Shown piece by piece: positions 1 to 4,943 of a stretch of DNA of 8,857 nt. Position 1 is the first letter of the stretch, and every line of letters starts with the position of its first letter. A program made the translations under genes and the position numbers. The notes beneath the pieces were generated by a model. The model was not told the DNA's origin. It ran no database searches and saw only the letters and a list, made by a program, of their open reading frames with translations. Source of the DNA: Candidatus Gottesmanbacteria bacterium (GTDB lineage Bacteria; Patescibacteriota; Microgenomatia; JACPZF01); NCBI GenBank assembly GCA_016195615.1, contig JACPZF010000087.1:1-8857 (forward strand), read 5' to 3'.

Positions 1-35
1 AAGGCGAAGAGTTTGAAGAATTGATGAAAAAATAA
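1..35 (+). CDS. C-terminal end of an upstream gene (partial)
   Basis: Reading from base 3 gives an open frame ending GEEFEELMKK and then TAA at 33-35, followed by a second in-frame TAA at 36-38. The other two forward frames reach stops at 13-15 and 22-24 with less protein-like content. The acidic stretch followed by two lysines looks like an ordinary protein C-terminus, and the 4-nt gap to the next ATG at 40 fits the tight spacing of this operon. Only about ten codons are visible, so the product cannot be named. Confidence 0.5.
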   Translation, partial: GEEFEELMKK

Positions 36-39
36 TAAT

Positions 40-1059
40 ATGAAGTTGGTTTTAATCGATGGCAATGCGGTTTTGCATCGCGCCTTCCACGCCATTCCTC
101 CTCTGACTACGACCAAAGGACAACTTATTAACGCCGCCTACGGCTTTGTGTCGATGCTTTTAAAAGTAAAAGAAGAATTGCGTCCGGAATACTTAATTGT
201 TTCGTTCGATCGGCCCAAGCCAACTTTCCGCCAGACTATTTTTGTCGGCTACCAGGCTCAAAGAGTGCAAATGGATGAAGGTTTGGCCGGCCAAATAGAT
301 TTAGTGCACGAAATTGTGAAAACCATGGAGATTCCGATTTACGAACTGGACGGGTTTGAAGCCGATGACGTGATAGGGACACTGGCAAAACAAGCGGAAA
401 AATTCAAAATTCCCGCCTTCGTCAAGACTACGGCGGGCAAGCAAAAGTCAAAAGAAAGCAGAAAAGTAGAGACGGTAATAGTGACAGGAGATAGGGACCT
501 GCTTCAGTTAGTAGATCAAAACACCAAAGTTTATATGATGACCAAAGGATTATCGGAAGCCTTTTTATACAGCGCCAAGGAAGTTGAGGAAAAATTTGGG
601 CTAACGCCTTCGCAATTTGTTGATTATAAAGCCTTAATCGGTGACAGTTCGGATAATTATAGCGGCGTTTTGGGAGTGGGACCAAAAACAGCGGCAGGGC
701 TCTTACAAAAATATCAAAATCTGGAAAACATTTATCGCCATTTAAAAGAAATACCAGAGACTCTGCGGCTTAAACTTTCTGACGGGTTAACTTCGGCAAA
801 ATTAGCTAAGGAACTAGCCACGATTGTTAAAAAAGCGCCCCTAAGGCTGGATTTAGAAAAAGCTAAGGTTAAGACGGAGGTTAATCAAAAGACCATTGAC
901 CTTTTTCAAGAGCTGGAATTTAGGACGCTCCTTAGAAGGTTGACGGGAAAGAAAGAGGAAGCGGGAAATAAAGGAATAAAGGAATTAAATCGAAGACTGC
1001 CCGGGGGCAGGAATTTAAGAATTAAGGAAGAGAATAAAAACCAGCTGGGGCTGTTTTAA
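40..1059 (+). CDS. Stand-alone 5'-3' exonuclease (Pol I N-terminal type, flap nuclease fold)
   Basis: This 339-residue protein matches the N-terminal 5'-3' exonuclease domain of DNA polymerase I, a metal-dependent nuclease that removes RNA primers and 5' flaps during lagging-strand synthesis and repair. Visible motifs are LIDGNAVLHRAF (metal ligand D7), GFEADDVIGTLA (residues 105-116), TGDRDLLQLV (149-158) and GDSSDN (201-206) leading into the H3TH segment GVLGVGPKTA. There is no polymerase domain. The protein ends about 30-40 residues past the nuclease core with a basic, charged linker and the pentapeptide QLGLF (335-339), which matches the beta-clamp-binding consensus. Between AEK and TVIVTGD there are roughly 19 residues more than usual, around a palindromic hairpin at 412-437. 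ATG 40 has no obvious Shine-Dalgarno site but gives the standard N-terminus. The glycosyltransferase starts 2 nt after the stop, suggesting co-transcription. Family assignment is firm; the clamp tether is inferred. Confidence 0.93.
   Translation: MKLVLIDGNAVLHRAFHAIPPLTTTKGQLINAAYGFVSMLLKVKEELRPEYLIVSFDRPKPTFRQTIFVGYQAQRVQMDEGLAGQIDLVHEIVKTMEIPIYELDGFEADDVIGTLAKQAEKFKIPAFVKTTAGKQKSKESRKVETVIVTGDRDLLQLVDQNTKVYMMTKGLSEAFLYSAKEVEEKFGLTPSQFVDYKALIGDSSDNYSGVLGVGPKTAAGLLQKYQNLENIYRHLKEIPETLRLKLSDGLTSAKLAKELATIVKKAPLRLDLEKAKVKTEVNQKTIDLFQELEFRTLLRRLTGKKEEAGNKGIKELNRRLPGGRNLRIKEENKNQLGLF
412..437 (+). repeat. Palindromic hairpin inside the exonuclease gene
   Basis: CCCGCC (412-417) pairs with GGCGGG (432-437), and the stem continues imperfectly to 9 of 11 pairs around the loop CAAG (423-426). 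It lies in a part of the exonuclease that is about 19 residues longer than Pol I relatives, between AEK and TVIVTGD, so it may be part of an in-frame insertion like the family A and B elements downstream. No second copy is in the window, so its ends cannot be set. Confidence 0.5.
971..989 (+). repeat. 19-nt direct repeat, copy 1 (exonuclease C-terminal linker)
   Basis: AAGGAATAAAGGAATTAAA occurs exactly here and again at 1649-1667 in the next gene. It is built from roughly 8-nt units of the form GGAATNAA (964-988) and encodes part of the charged linker NKGIKELN. The two copies are read in different codon phases, so the shared sequence is DNA rather than peptide. Confidence 0.7.
997..1010 (+). 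repeat. Short GC-rich palindrome in exonuclease linker
   Basis: CTGCCC and GGGCAG pair perfectly around a two-base GG loop. This GC block sits between AT-rich repeat units (964-988 and 1010-1025) in the linker before the C-terminal QLGLF. It may be another small palindromic insertion or a chance structure. Confidence 0.35.
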
Positions 1060-1061
1060 TT

Positions 1062-2264
1062 ATGAAAATTGCTTTGGTTCATGATTTTTTAAAAGAATAC
1101 GGCGGCGCCGAAAGAGTACTCGAGACCCTGCATGAAATTTGGCCCAAGGCGCCGATTTATACAGCATTTATAGACCGGAAAGGATTAGGACCCCACGCTG
1201 ATAGAATTAAAAATTGGCAAATCAAAACGAGTTTTGCCCAAAAAATTCCTTTTATTAGCAAACTTTACAGCCCGCTTCGCTTTTTAGCGCCGCTTTTTTT
1301 TGCCAGCTTTGATTTTTCCGATTTTGACGTCGTTATCTCTTCCACCAACGCTTACTACGCTAAAGGCATATTAACCAAACCCGAAACCATCCATATTTGT
1401 TATTGCCATACGCCGCCTCGTTCGCTCTATGGTTATCAAACCAGAATGAATTGGCAGGAGAATTTTTTTACTAATATTTACGGCCAGATCATCAATTATT
1501 TTTTGCGAAAATATGATTTTCTGGTTTCCCAAAGAGTTAACTATTTTATTGCCAACTCGCAGGTAGTAAGGGTGAGAATAAAAAAATTTTACCGGAGAGA
1601 CTCAGAAGTGATTTATCCGCCGGTCGAATTAAAAAGAATTAAAGAATTAAGGAATAAAGGAATTAAAGAAAGCGACAAATATTATTTGTACGTGGGGAAA
1701 TTGGCCGCGGCCAAGAATGTCAATTTGGCCATCGAGGCGGCTTTAAAAATGGGGTTTAAGCTAAAGGTGGTTGGTAAAGGGGGAGAGGAAGAAAGTCTCA
1801 AGCAACTTATAAGTAATTATTCTTCGACCCGCCAGCAGGCGGGGAGAAGTCTTCAAAGAAGTAGTTCTCGCCAAGTCAGACTTGGCTCGAACAATAACGT
1901 AGAATTTCTAGGAGAAATATCGGACGAACGATTAGTTGAACTATATACAAATTGCAAGGCAGTTATTTTTCCCGCAGTTGATGAAGATTTTGGGATTGTG
2001 CCAGTCGAGGCGATGAGTTTTGGCAAGCCGGTAATTGCCTATAAAAGCGGAGGAGTGGTGGAAACAGTGATCGACGGTAAAACTGGGGCCCTTTTTGATA
2101 AACCGACCGTAGAAAGTCTTACTTTGGCCATTAAACAATTAAATAATCTAAAGGTAAAACCATCAGATTGTATTAATCAGGCAGGAAAATTTAGTAAAGA
2201 GGCATTTAAAAGAAATATGGTAGAATTTGTTAAACGCGTAATCAAAAAAAATCCGCAGGCGTAA
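1062..2264 (+). CDS. GT4-family glycosyltransferase (group 1) with palindromic insert
   Basis: This 400-residue protein is a GT-B fold retaining glycosyltransferase that would transfer a sugar from an activated donor during envelope polysaccharide or glycolipid synthesis at the cytoplasmic face of the membrane. The N-terminal domain starts KIALVHDFLKEYGGAERV with the glycine loop, and CYCHTPPRSLYG is typical of the family. The C-terminal domain carries YLYVGKLAAAKN, the EX7E motif (E308 and E316 in EDFGIVPVE) and SFGKPVIAYKSGG. Residues about 252-279 are a foreign serine/arginine/glutamine-rich insert encoded by palindromic element A; without it the length is about 373, close to the family norm. 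The stretch KELRNKGIKES (around 1640-1668) is encoded by an 8-nt tandem repeat. The start follows the exonuclease stop by 2 nt with no strong Shine-Dalgarno site. The sugar specificity cannot be read from sequence. Confidence 0.93.
   Translation: MKIALVHDFLKEYGGAERVLETLHEIWPKAPIYTAFIDRKGLGPHADRIKNWQIKTSFAQKIPFISKLYSPLRFLAPLFFASFDFSDFDVVISSTNAYYAKGILTKPETIHICYCHTPPRSLYGYQTRMNWQENFFTNIYGQIINYFLRKYDFLVSQRVNYFIANSQVVRVRIKKFYRRDSEVIYPPVELKRIKELRNKGIKESDKYYLYVGKLAAAKNVNLAIEAALKMGFKLKVVGKGGEEESLKQLISNYSSTRQQAGRSLQRSSSRQVRLGSNNNVEFLGEISDERLVELYTNCKAVIFPAVDEDFGIVPVEAMSFGKPVIAYKSGGVVETVIDGKTGALFDKPTVESLTLAIKQLNNLKVKPSDCINQAGKFSKEAFKRNMVEFVKRVIKKNPQA
1635..1666 (+). repeat. 8-nt tandem repeat in the glycosyltransferase gene, including 19-nt repeat copy 2
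   Basis: Four adjacent 8-nt units read AGAATTAA, AGAATTAA, GGAATAAA and GGAATTAA. The last two are most of the exact 19-nt match (1649-1667) to 971-989 in the exonuclease gene. Because 8 is not a multiple of 3, gain or loss of one unit would shift the frame; the units are imperfect, which lowers the slippage rate expected. Confidence 0.7.
1817..1897 (+). repeat. Palindromic element family A, copy 1 (in glycosyltransferase gene)
   Basis: This 81-nt (27-codon) unit has terminal arms 1817-1827 and 1887-1897 that pair at 10 of 11 positions. Between them three hairpins abut with no spare bases: H1 1828-1843 (CCCGCC/GGCGGG), H2 1844-1869 (GAGAA/TTCTC with inner CTTC/GAAG) and H3 1870-1886 (GCCAAGT/ACTTGGC, loop CAG). 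The predicted fold is a cloverleaf. It is closely similar to 5141-5218 in mutM and has the same codon phase there. It falls in a loop between SLKQLI and VEFLGEISDERL of the C-terminal Rossmann domain. Confidence 0.88.
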
Positions 2265-2298
2265 TCGAGAACCCCCGGGGCTATAAACTGGCTATTTC

Positions 2299-2327
2299 TT
2301 GACAAATTCGAAGAATTCTCCTAGAGT
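2299..2327 (+). promoter_or_regulatory. Sigma-70-type promoter for the lipoprotein gene
   Basis: A consensus -35 box TTGACA (2299-2304) is followed after exactly 17 nt by TAGAGT (2322-2327), a 4-of-6 match to TATAAT. Transcription would start near 2334, giving a leader of about 30 nt with a Shine-Dalgarno site at 2351-2358. It lies in the 99-nt gap after the glycosyltransferase, in which no clear terminator hairpin with a U-tract is visible. Confidence 0.65.
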
Positions 2328-2350
2328 ACGTTATTCCTGCCCCAAACAAA

Positions 2351-2358
2351 GGGGGTGA
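2351..2358 (+). promoter_or_regulatory. Shine-Dalgarno site setting the lipoprotein start
   Basis: GGGGGTGA resembles the ideal GGAGGTGA and lies 5 nt before GTG 2364. This favours 2364 over the in-frame GTG at 2355, which lies inside the site itself. Confidence 0.65.
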
Positions 2359-2363
2359 AAAAA

Positions 2364-2711
2364 GTGAAAAAAATATTTCTGCTTTTAGGACTTGCTTCGG
2401 CTTTAGTTCTGGCTGGATGCGGGCCGCAAAAGACCGTAGAAAATTCTTCAGCGCCGACTTCTGGACTTAAGGTTGAAACGCTAACACCCGGGGCCGAAGT
2501 TAAGGAATCATATTTCCTCAAAAACGGCGTCATGATGGTTTTTCGAAACGGACAATATAGTAATATGGAAAAAGAAATATCACTTCAGGATGGTTCGATA
2601 GTAGGAAAAACTGGTTTGGTGCGAAGAAAAGACGGCACGACTTTTCAGCTGAAAGAGGGCCAAAGCATTACGGTAGATGGCAGAATTCTCGAGCCGCCGA
2701 TATACAAGTGA
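2364..2711 (+). CDS. Small secreted lipoprotein of unknown function
   Basis: From GTG 2364 the product has 115 residues. It opens with MKKIFLLLGLASALVLAGC, a lipoprotein signal peptide with lipobox LAGC and C19 as the lipidation site, so it should be anchored on the outer face of the membrane. A serine/proline linker follows. The rest is a beta-rich stretch with recurring glycine turns (NGVMMVFRNGQ, LQDGSIVGKTG, RRKDGTTFQLKEGQ, VDGRI), a pattern I associate with the DUF6799 type of short repeat domain; that link is from memory and unconfirmed. An in-frame GTG at 2355 would add MKKV, but the Shine-Dalgarno site fits 2364 better. It has its own promoter and is followed by two tiny membrane-protein genes and an exporter, an envelope-related setting. 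The function is unknown. Confidence 0.8.
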   Translation: MKKIFLLLGLASALVLAGCGPQKTVENSSAPTSGLKVETLTPGAEVKESYFLKNGVMMVFRNGQYSNMEKEISLQDGSIVGKTGLVRRKDGTTFQLKEGQSITVDGRILEPPIYK

Positions 2712-2721
2712 TTGACCAAAG

Positions 2722-2750
2722 TGATATAATCGAGTCAGACTCGATATAAT
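2722..2750 (+). promoter_or_regulatory. Probable promoter with two TATAAT boxes around a hairpin
   Basis: TGATATAAT (2722-2730) is a perfect extended -10 element, and a second TATAAT lies at 2745-2750. The bases between form the hairpin TCGAGTCAGACTCGA (2730-2744). No good -35 box is seen for either; TTGACC at 2712-2717 is wrongly spaced for both. The first -10 would start transcription near 2737, inside the hairpin, and the second near 2757, about 12 nt before ATG 2769. Confidence 0.5.
2730..2744 (+). repeat. Solo hairpin matching H3 of family A
   Basis: This 15-nt palindrome, with 6-bp arms and a CAG loop, differs at one base from 5192-5206, the third hairpin of family A in mutM, and shares the loop and AGTCAGACT core with 1874-1882 in the glycosyltransferase. 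It sits between two -10 boxes, so it could be an operator as well as a stranded element module. Confidence 0.6.
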
Positions 2751-2768
2751 TTCCTGGTAAGAGAAAAT

Positions 2769-2948
2769 ATGTGGGCCCAATTTAAGGTTTTATCAAGCCT
2801 GTTTATCAATCTTTCTGCAGGATATTTAGGTCTAGTATTTATTGTGCCGCCTTCGCAAACTAATTTTTTGTTAAGTTTGAAAAATTTGTTTTTAGGAGCA
2901 GTTTTTTACTACTTAGCAGTTAAGCTGGAGCAGGAGGTAAGTTTATGA
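2769..2948 (+). CDS. Small membrane protein, 59 residues
   Basis: ATG 2769 opens a 59-codon frame ending in TGA 2946-2948. The product starts MWAQFKVLSSLF. It has one hydrophobic segment around residues 8-28 and a second around 39-51, then an acidic/basic tail ending KLEQEVSL, so a two-helix inner-membrane protein is likely. The last codon and stop overlap the next start as ATGA, and a strong Shine-Dalgarno site for the next gene lies inside this one, which supports a real translated pair. Its own upstream region has only a weak purine stretch (GGTAAGAGAAAAT), but a promoter lies just ahead. I do not recognise the family. It sits between a lipoprotein and an ABC exporter and may serve the envelope. 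Confidence 0.6.
   Translation: MWAQFKVLSSLFINLSAGYLGLVFIVPPSQTNFLLSLKNLFLGAVFYYLAVKLEQEVSL
2933..2937 (+). promoter_or_regulatory. Strong Shine-Dalgarno site for the 41-residue gene
   Basis: GGAGG, in the context AGGAGGTAA, lies 7 nt before ATG 2945. It is one of the best ribosome-binding sites on the plus strand here and argues that this tiny reading frame is translated. Confidence 0.75.
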
Positions 2949-3070
2949 GCCTTGCTGGAATTTATGAGCAAGTTACAAATAGTGCGACTTTTTTTGGCCT
3001 GTTATTTTTAATCGCGGTAGCTCTTTGGCTTCTGGTCTTTAAAAAAATCGAAAAATCCGCCAAAAAATAG
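2945..3070 (+). CDS. Small single-pass membrane protein, 41 residues
   Basis: ATG 2945 opens a 41-codon frame ending in TAG 3068-3070. It overlaps the preceding gene's stop as ATGA, a classic translational-coupling arrangement, and has a near-ideal Shine-Dalgarno site 7 nt upstream. The product begins MSLAGIYEQVTNS, crosses the membrane once at about residues 15-32 (FFGLLFLIAVALWLLVF) and ends in a lysine-rich cytoplasmic tail, KKIEKSAKK, giving an N-out, C-in topology by the positive-inside rule. The function is unknown. With the 59-residue partner it may form a small membrane complex or an accessory to the neighbouring exporter; that is inference from position only. Confidence 0.65.
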   Translation: MSLAGIYEQVTNSATFFGLLFLIAVALWLLVFKKIEKSAKK

Positions 3071-3096
3071 TTATCCTCATATTTTAGCTGTAAAAT
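3068..3096 (+). promoter_or_regulatory. Weak candidate promoter for the ABC exporter genes, possibly leaderless
   Basis: TAAAAT (3091-3096) lies 6 nt before ATG 3103 and would place the transcription start at or beside the start codon, giving a leaderless message. That would fit the lack of a Shine-Dalgarno site. The -35 position 17 nt upstream (TAGTTA, 3068-3073) matches the consensus at only three bases, so this is tentative. Confidence 0.25.
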
Positions 3097-3102
3097 AATC
3101 AT

Positions 3103-3390
3103 ATGCCAAAAAACGTGGTTTTAGCGGTTTCACATCTAACCAAGGAATTTGATATTACTCCCAAAAATTTTTGGGAGAGGTTATACGTGCCCAAAAAAAA
3201 GTTTCGGGCGGTACACAATATTTCTTTTAAGCTTTACGAGGGTGAAATTTTGGGTCTCTTGGGGCCAAACGGCGCCGGCAAAACCACGACGATCAATATG
3301 CTACTTGGACTTTTAAAACCGACCAAAGGTCAAATTAAAATTTTTGATATGAATTTTGATCAAGACAGGGAGAAAATCTTTCCCAGATGA
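3103..3390 (+). CDS. ABC-2 exporter ATPase, N-terminal part (frameshifted gene)
   Basis: This 95-residue frame holds the first part of a drug/polysaccharide-type ABC transporter ATPase: the A-loop region, Walker A GPNGAGKTT (G54 to T62) and LLGLLKPTKGQIKIFD. It stops at TGA 3388-3390 just before the Q-loop region. The missing part continues in the -1 frame from ATG 3387. One extra base in the C-run at 3382-3384 would restore KIFPQMNFSSAY, which matches how this family normally reads through that region. The stop and the next ATG overlap as ATGA, so termination and re-initiation could yield two halves. A real mutation, an assembly error and a genuinely split subunit cannot be told apart from this sequence. 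Alone, this part cannot hydrolyse ATP because Walker B and the signature are absent. Confidence 0.8.
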   Translation: MPKNVVLAVSHLTKEFDITPKNFWERLYVPKKKFRAVHNISFKLYEGEILGLLGPNGAGKTTTINMLLGLLKPTKGQIKIFDMNFDQDREKIFPR

Positions 3391-4079
3391 ATTTTTCGTC
3401 GGCTTATAATGCTTTGCCCTCCCAGTTGACAGCCGAGGAGAACTTAAGAGTTTTTGGCGAAATGTATAATGTTGCCAATCTCAAAAAACGCATCGAAACC
3501 GTCCTTGAGGTTTTTGAATTAAAAGAAATAAAAAATTTAGCATTTGATACTCTATCTGCCGGCCAGAAAGCGAGGGTTAATCTGGCTAAGGGTTTTATCA
3601 ATCGGCCAAGACTTATTCTTCTTGACGAACCGACGGCATCACTTGATCCCGACATTGCCGACAAAGTACGAAAATATCTCTTATCCTCGCAAAAAAAGTT
3701 TAAGACTTCCGTACTTTTTACTTCTCATAACATGGCCGAAGTCGAGGAAGTGTGCGACCGCGTAGTATTTATTAACCACGGCAAAATTGTCGACGAAGAT
3801 ACGCCGGAGGAACTAGCGAAAAAAATCAGTCAAGTAAAAGTAAATCTCATGATAAAAGATGGCCAAAAGAGAACTCTAAATTTCGCCAGGAAAAACAACT
3901 GGGAAGCAGTTGCTGAAGGAAAGTATGTAACGATTAAGATTGAGGAAGAAGACATCGCCTATCTTTTGGCGGGACTCGCGGAAAAAGGCGTTGCGTATAA
4001 ACAAATTACGATTGATAAACCAAGCCTCGAAGATTACTTTTTAAAACAAACCAGAGGTGATAAATATGAAATGGCATAG
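3387..4079 (+). CDS. ABC-2 exporter ATPase, C-terminal part (frameshifted gene)
   Basis: This 230-residue frame carries the rest of the nucleotide-binding domain: NFSSAYNALPSQLTAEENL in the Q-loop area, a signature variant LSAGQ (residues 56-60), Walker B LILLDEP with catalytic E81, the D-loop SLD and the switch histidine H114 in TSHNMAEVEEVCDRV. A roughly 90-residue C-terminal extension follows, typical of ATPases paired with ABC-2 permeases. Its ATG lies inside the stop of the preceding part (ATGA). Joined, the two parts make about 325 residues, a normal size. The end overlaps the permease start by 14 nt, so the two should be translated together. The subunit would power export of a substrate that cannot be identified here. 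Confidence 0.85.
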   Translation: MNFSSAYNALPSQLTAEENLRVFGEMYNVANLKKRIETVLEVFELKEIKNLAFDTLSAGQKARVNLAKGFINRPRLILLDEPTASLDPDIADKVRKYLLSSQKKFKTSVLFTSHNMAEVEEVCDRVVFINHGKIVDEDTPEELAKKISQVKVNLMIKDGQKRTLNFARKNNWEAVAEGKYVTIKIEEEDIAYLLAGLAEKGVAYKQITIDKPSLEDYFLKQTRGDKYEMA

Positions 4080-4854
4080 AATAAAGGCCGTCATGAGAAG
4101 GCATCTTTTAATTTGGCCAAGAAACTTAGACCAAATAACAGACATTTTTTGGTGGCCGGTTTTGGAACTTTTAACGTGGGGGCTTTTTACCGTTTATTTA
4201 ACCAAAAACAATATCAGTTCGCCCTCGCTTGTGACATTTTTATTAGGCGGAGTGATGTTTTGGTCTGTCATTACACAGTCGCAACAGCAGACGAGCTTGA
4301 TTTTTATGCGCGATGCGTGGGACCGGAATCTTTTAAATATTTTTGCCACCCCGATAACTATTTGGGAATATTTTTTAGGAGGCCTTTTGGTCTCAATGAT
4401 TAAATTTATCATCAGTTTTATTATTCTTTTTGTTTTGGGTTATATTTTATATGCTTTTAACATTTTTTCCCTGGGTTGGTATTTTCTACCTTTTATGTTT
4501 AATCTTTCCTTATTTGGTTGGGCGATAGGGCTTTTTGTAACCGGATTTATCGTTAGATACGGTTGGAGAGTATCATCGTTTGCCTGGACCATTATTTCTA
4601 TTTTTCAGCCTTTTTCGGCGGTGTTTTATCCGCTGTCAACCTTGCCTAATTGGGCCCAAAAAATTGGACTTTTATTCCCCTCAACTTATATTTTTGAGGG
4701 CATGAGGTCGGTGTTTTTAACGGAAACCATGAAGGCAAATTATTTAATAATAAGTTTCGGTTTAAACTTGGTCTATTTTGTTCTGGCCCTTCTGTTTTAC
4801 CGCTGGATGTTTAAAGTGGCGCTGGAAAAAGGGTTACTGATTAAATTTGTTTAA
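4066..4854 (+). CDS. ABC-2 type transporter permease
   Basis: From ATG 4066 this is a 262-residue integral membrane protein with about six hydrophobic helices. It carries the ABC-2 region near the C-terminus, with GLFVTGFIVRYGWRVSSFAW, QPFSAVFYPLSTLPNW and LLFPSTYIFEGMR, which is typical of exporters of lipid-linked glycans, drugs or similar. Its partner is the ATPase encoded just upstream, with which it overlaps by 14 nt. I chose ATG 4066 over the in-frame GTG 4057 because GAGGTG (4054-4059) then serves as a Shine-Dalgarno site 6 nt ahead, and that GTG is part of it. If the ATPase is truly broken, this transporter would be inactive. The nearby glycosyltransferase and lipoprotein hint at an envelope substrate, but this is weak evidence. 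Confidence 0.9.
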   Translation: MKWHRIKAVMRRHLLIWPRNLDQITDIFWWPVLELLTWGLFTVYLTKNNISSPSLVTFLLGGVMFWSVITQSQQQTSLIFMRDAWDRNLLNIFATPITIWEYFLGGLLVSMIKFIISFIILFVLGYILYAFNIFSLGWYFLPFMFNLSLFGWAIGLFVTGFIVRYGWRVSSFAWTIISIFQPFSAVFYPLSTLPNWAQKIGLLFPSTYIFEGMRSVFLTETMKANYLIISFGLNLVYFVLALLFYRWMFKVALEKGLLIKFV

Positions 4855-4856
4855 AA

Positions 4857-4936
4857 ACGGGTCCTGCCAGCGCTCGTCTTGCCAGGAGTTATTTTGATAA
4901 ACAAAAAACTCGGACAAGACTCGCGCTGTCACCCGT
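4857..4936 (+). repeat. Long imperfect inverted repeat filling the gap before mutM
   Basis: The left arm starts ACGGGT (4857-4862) and the right arm ends ACCCGT (4931-4936). Further paired blocks are CAGCGC (4868-4873) with GCGCTG (4923-4928), TCTTG (4877-4881) with CAAGA (4915-4919), and GAGTT (4886-4890) with AACTC (4907-4911), around an AT-rich loop. It covers nearly the whole 89-nt gap. There is no U-tract after it, so it is not a standard intrinsic terminator; it may be a decayed palindromic element or an mRNA structure controlling mutM, whose ATG follows 7 nt later. Confidence 0.6.
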
Positions 4937-4943
4937 CTAATAT

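Noticed and set aside
428..685. Minus-strand open frames throughout, for example 428-685, 1941-2138, 2321-2533, 6382-6615 and 7485-7796
   Set aside because: They lie opposite genes with clear family motifs, have no recognisable motifs or ribosome sites of their own, and some exist only because the palindromic elements are open on both strands.
1817..1897. Family A as a tRNA or tRNA-derived element because of its cloverleaf shape and length
   Set aside because: The closing stem is 11 bp, there is no TTC-type T-loop, no D-loop GG, no CCA end and no plausible 7-nt anticodon loop; only the general shape is shared.
2355..2363. GTG 2355 as the lipoprotein start
   Set aside because: It lies within the Shine-Dalgarno sequence GGGGGTGA that is well spaced for GTG 2364.
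3380..3392. Programmed -1 ribosomal frameshifting in the ABC ATPase gene
   Set aside because: The zero-frame codons ATC TTT CCC AGA TGA contain no X-XXY-YYZ slippery heptamer and no obvious stimulatory hairpin follows; a one-base loss in the C-run is simpler.
4113..4403. Open frame of 96 codons inside the permease gene on the same strand
   Set aside because: It is an alternative frame of the ABC-2 permease, which has clear membrane helices and motifs in the main frame.
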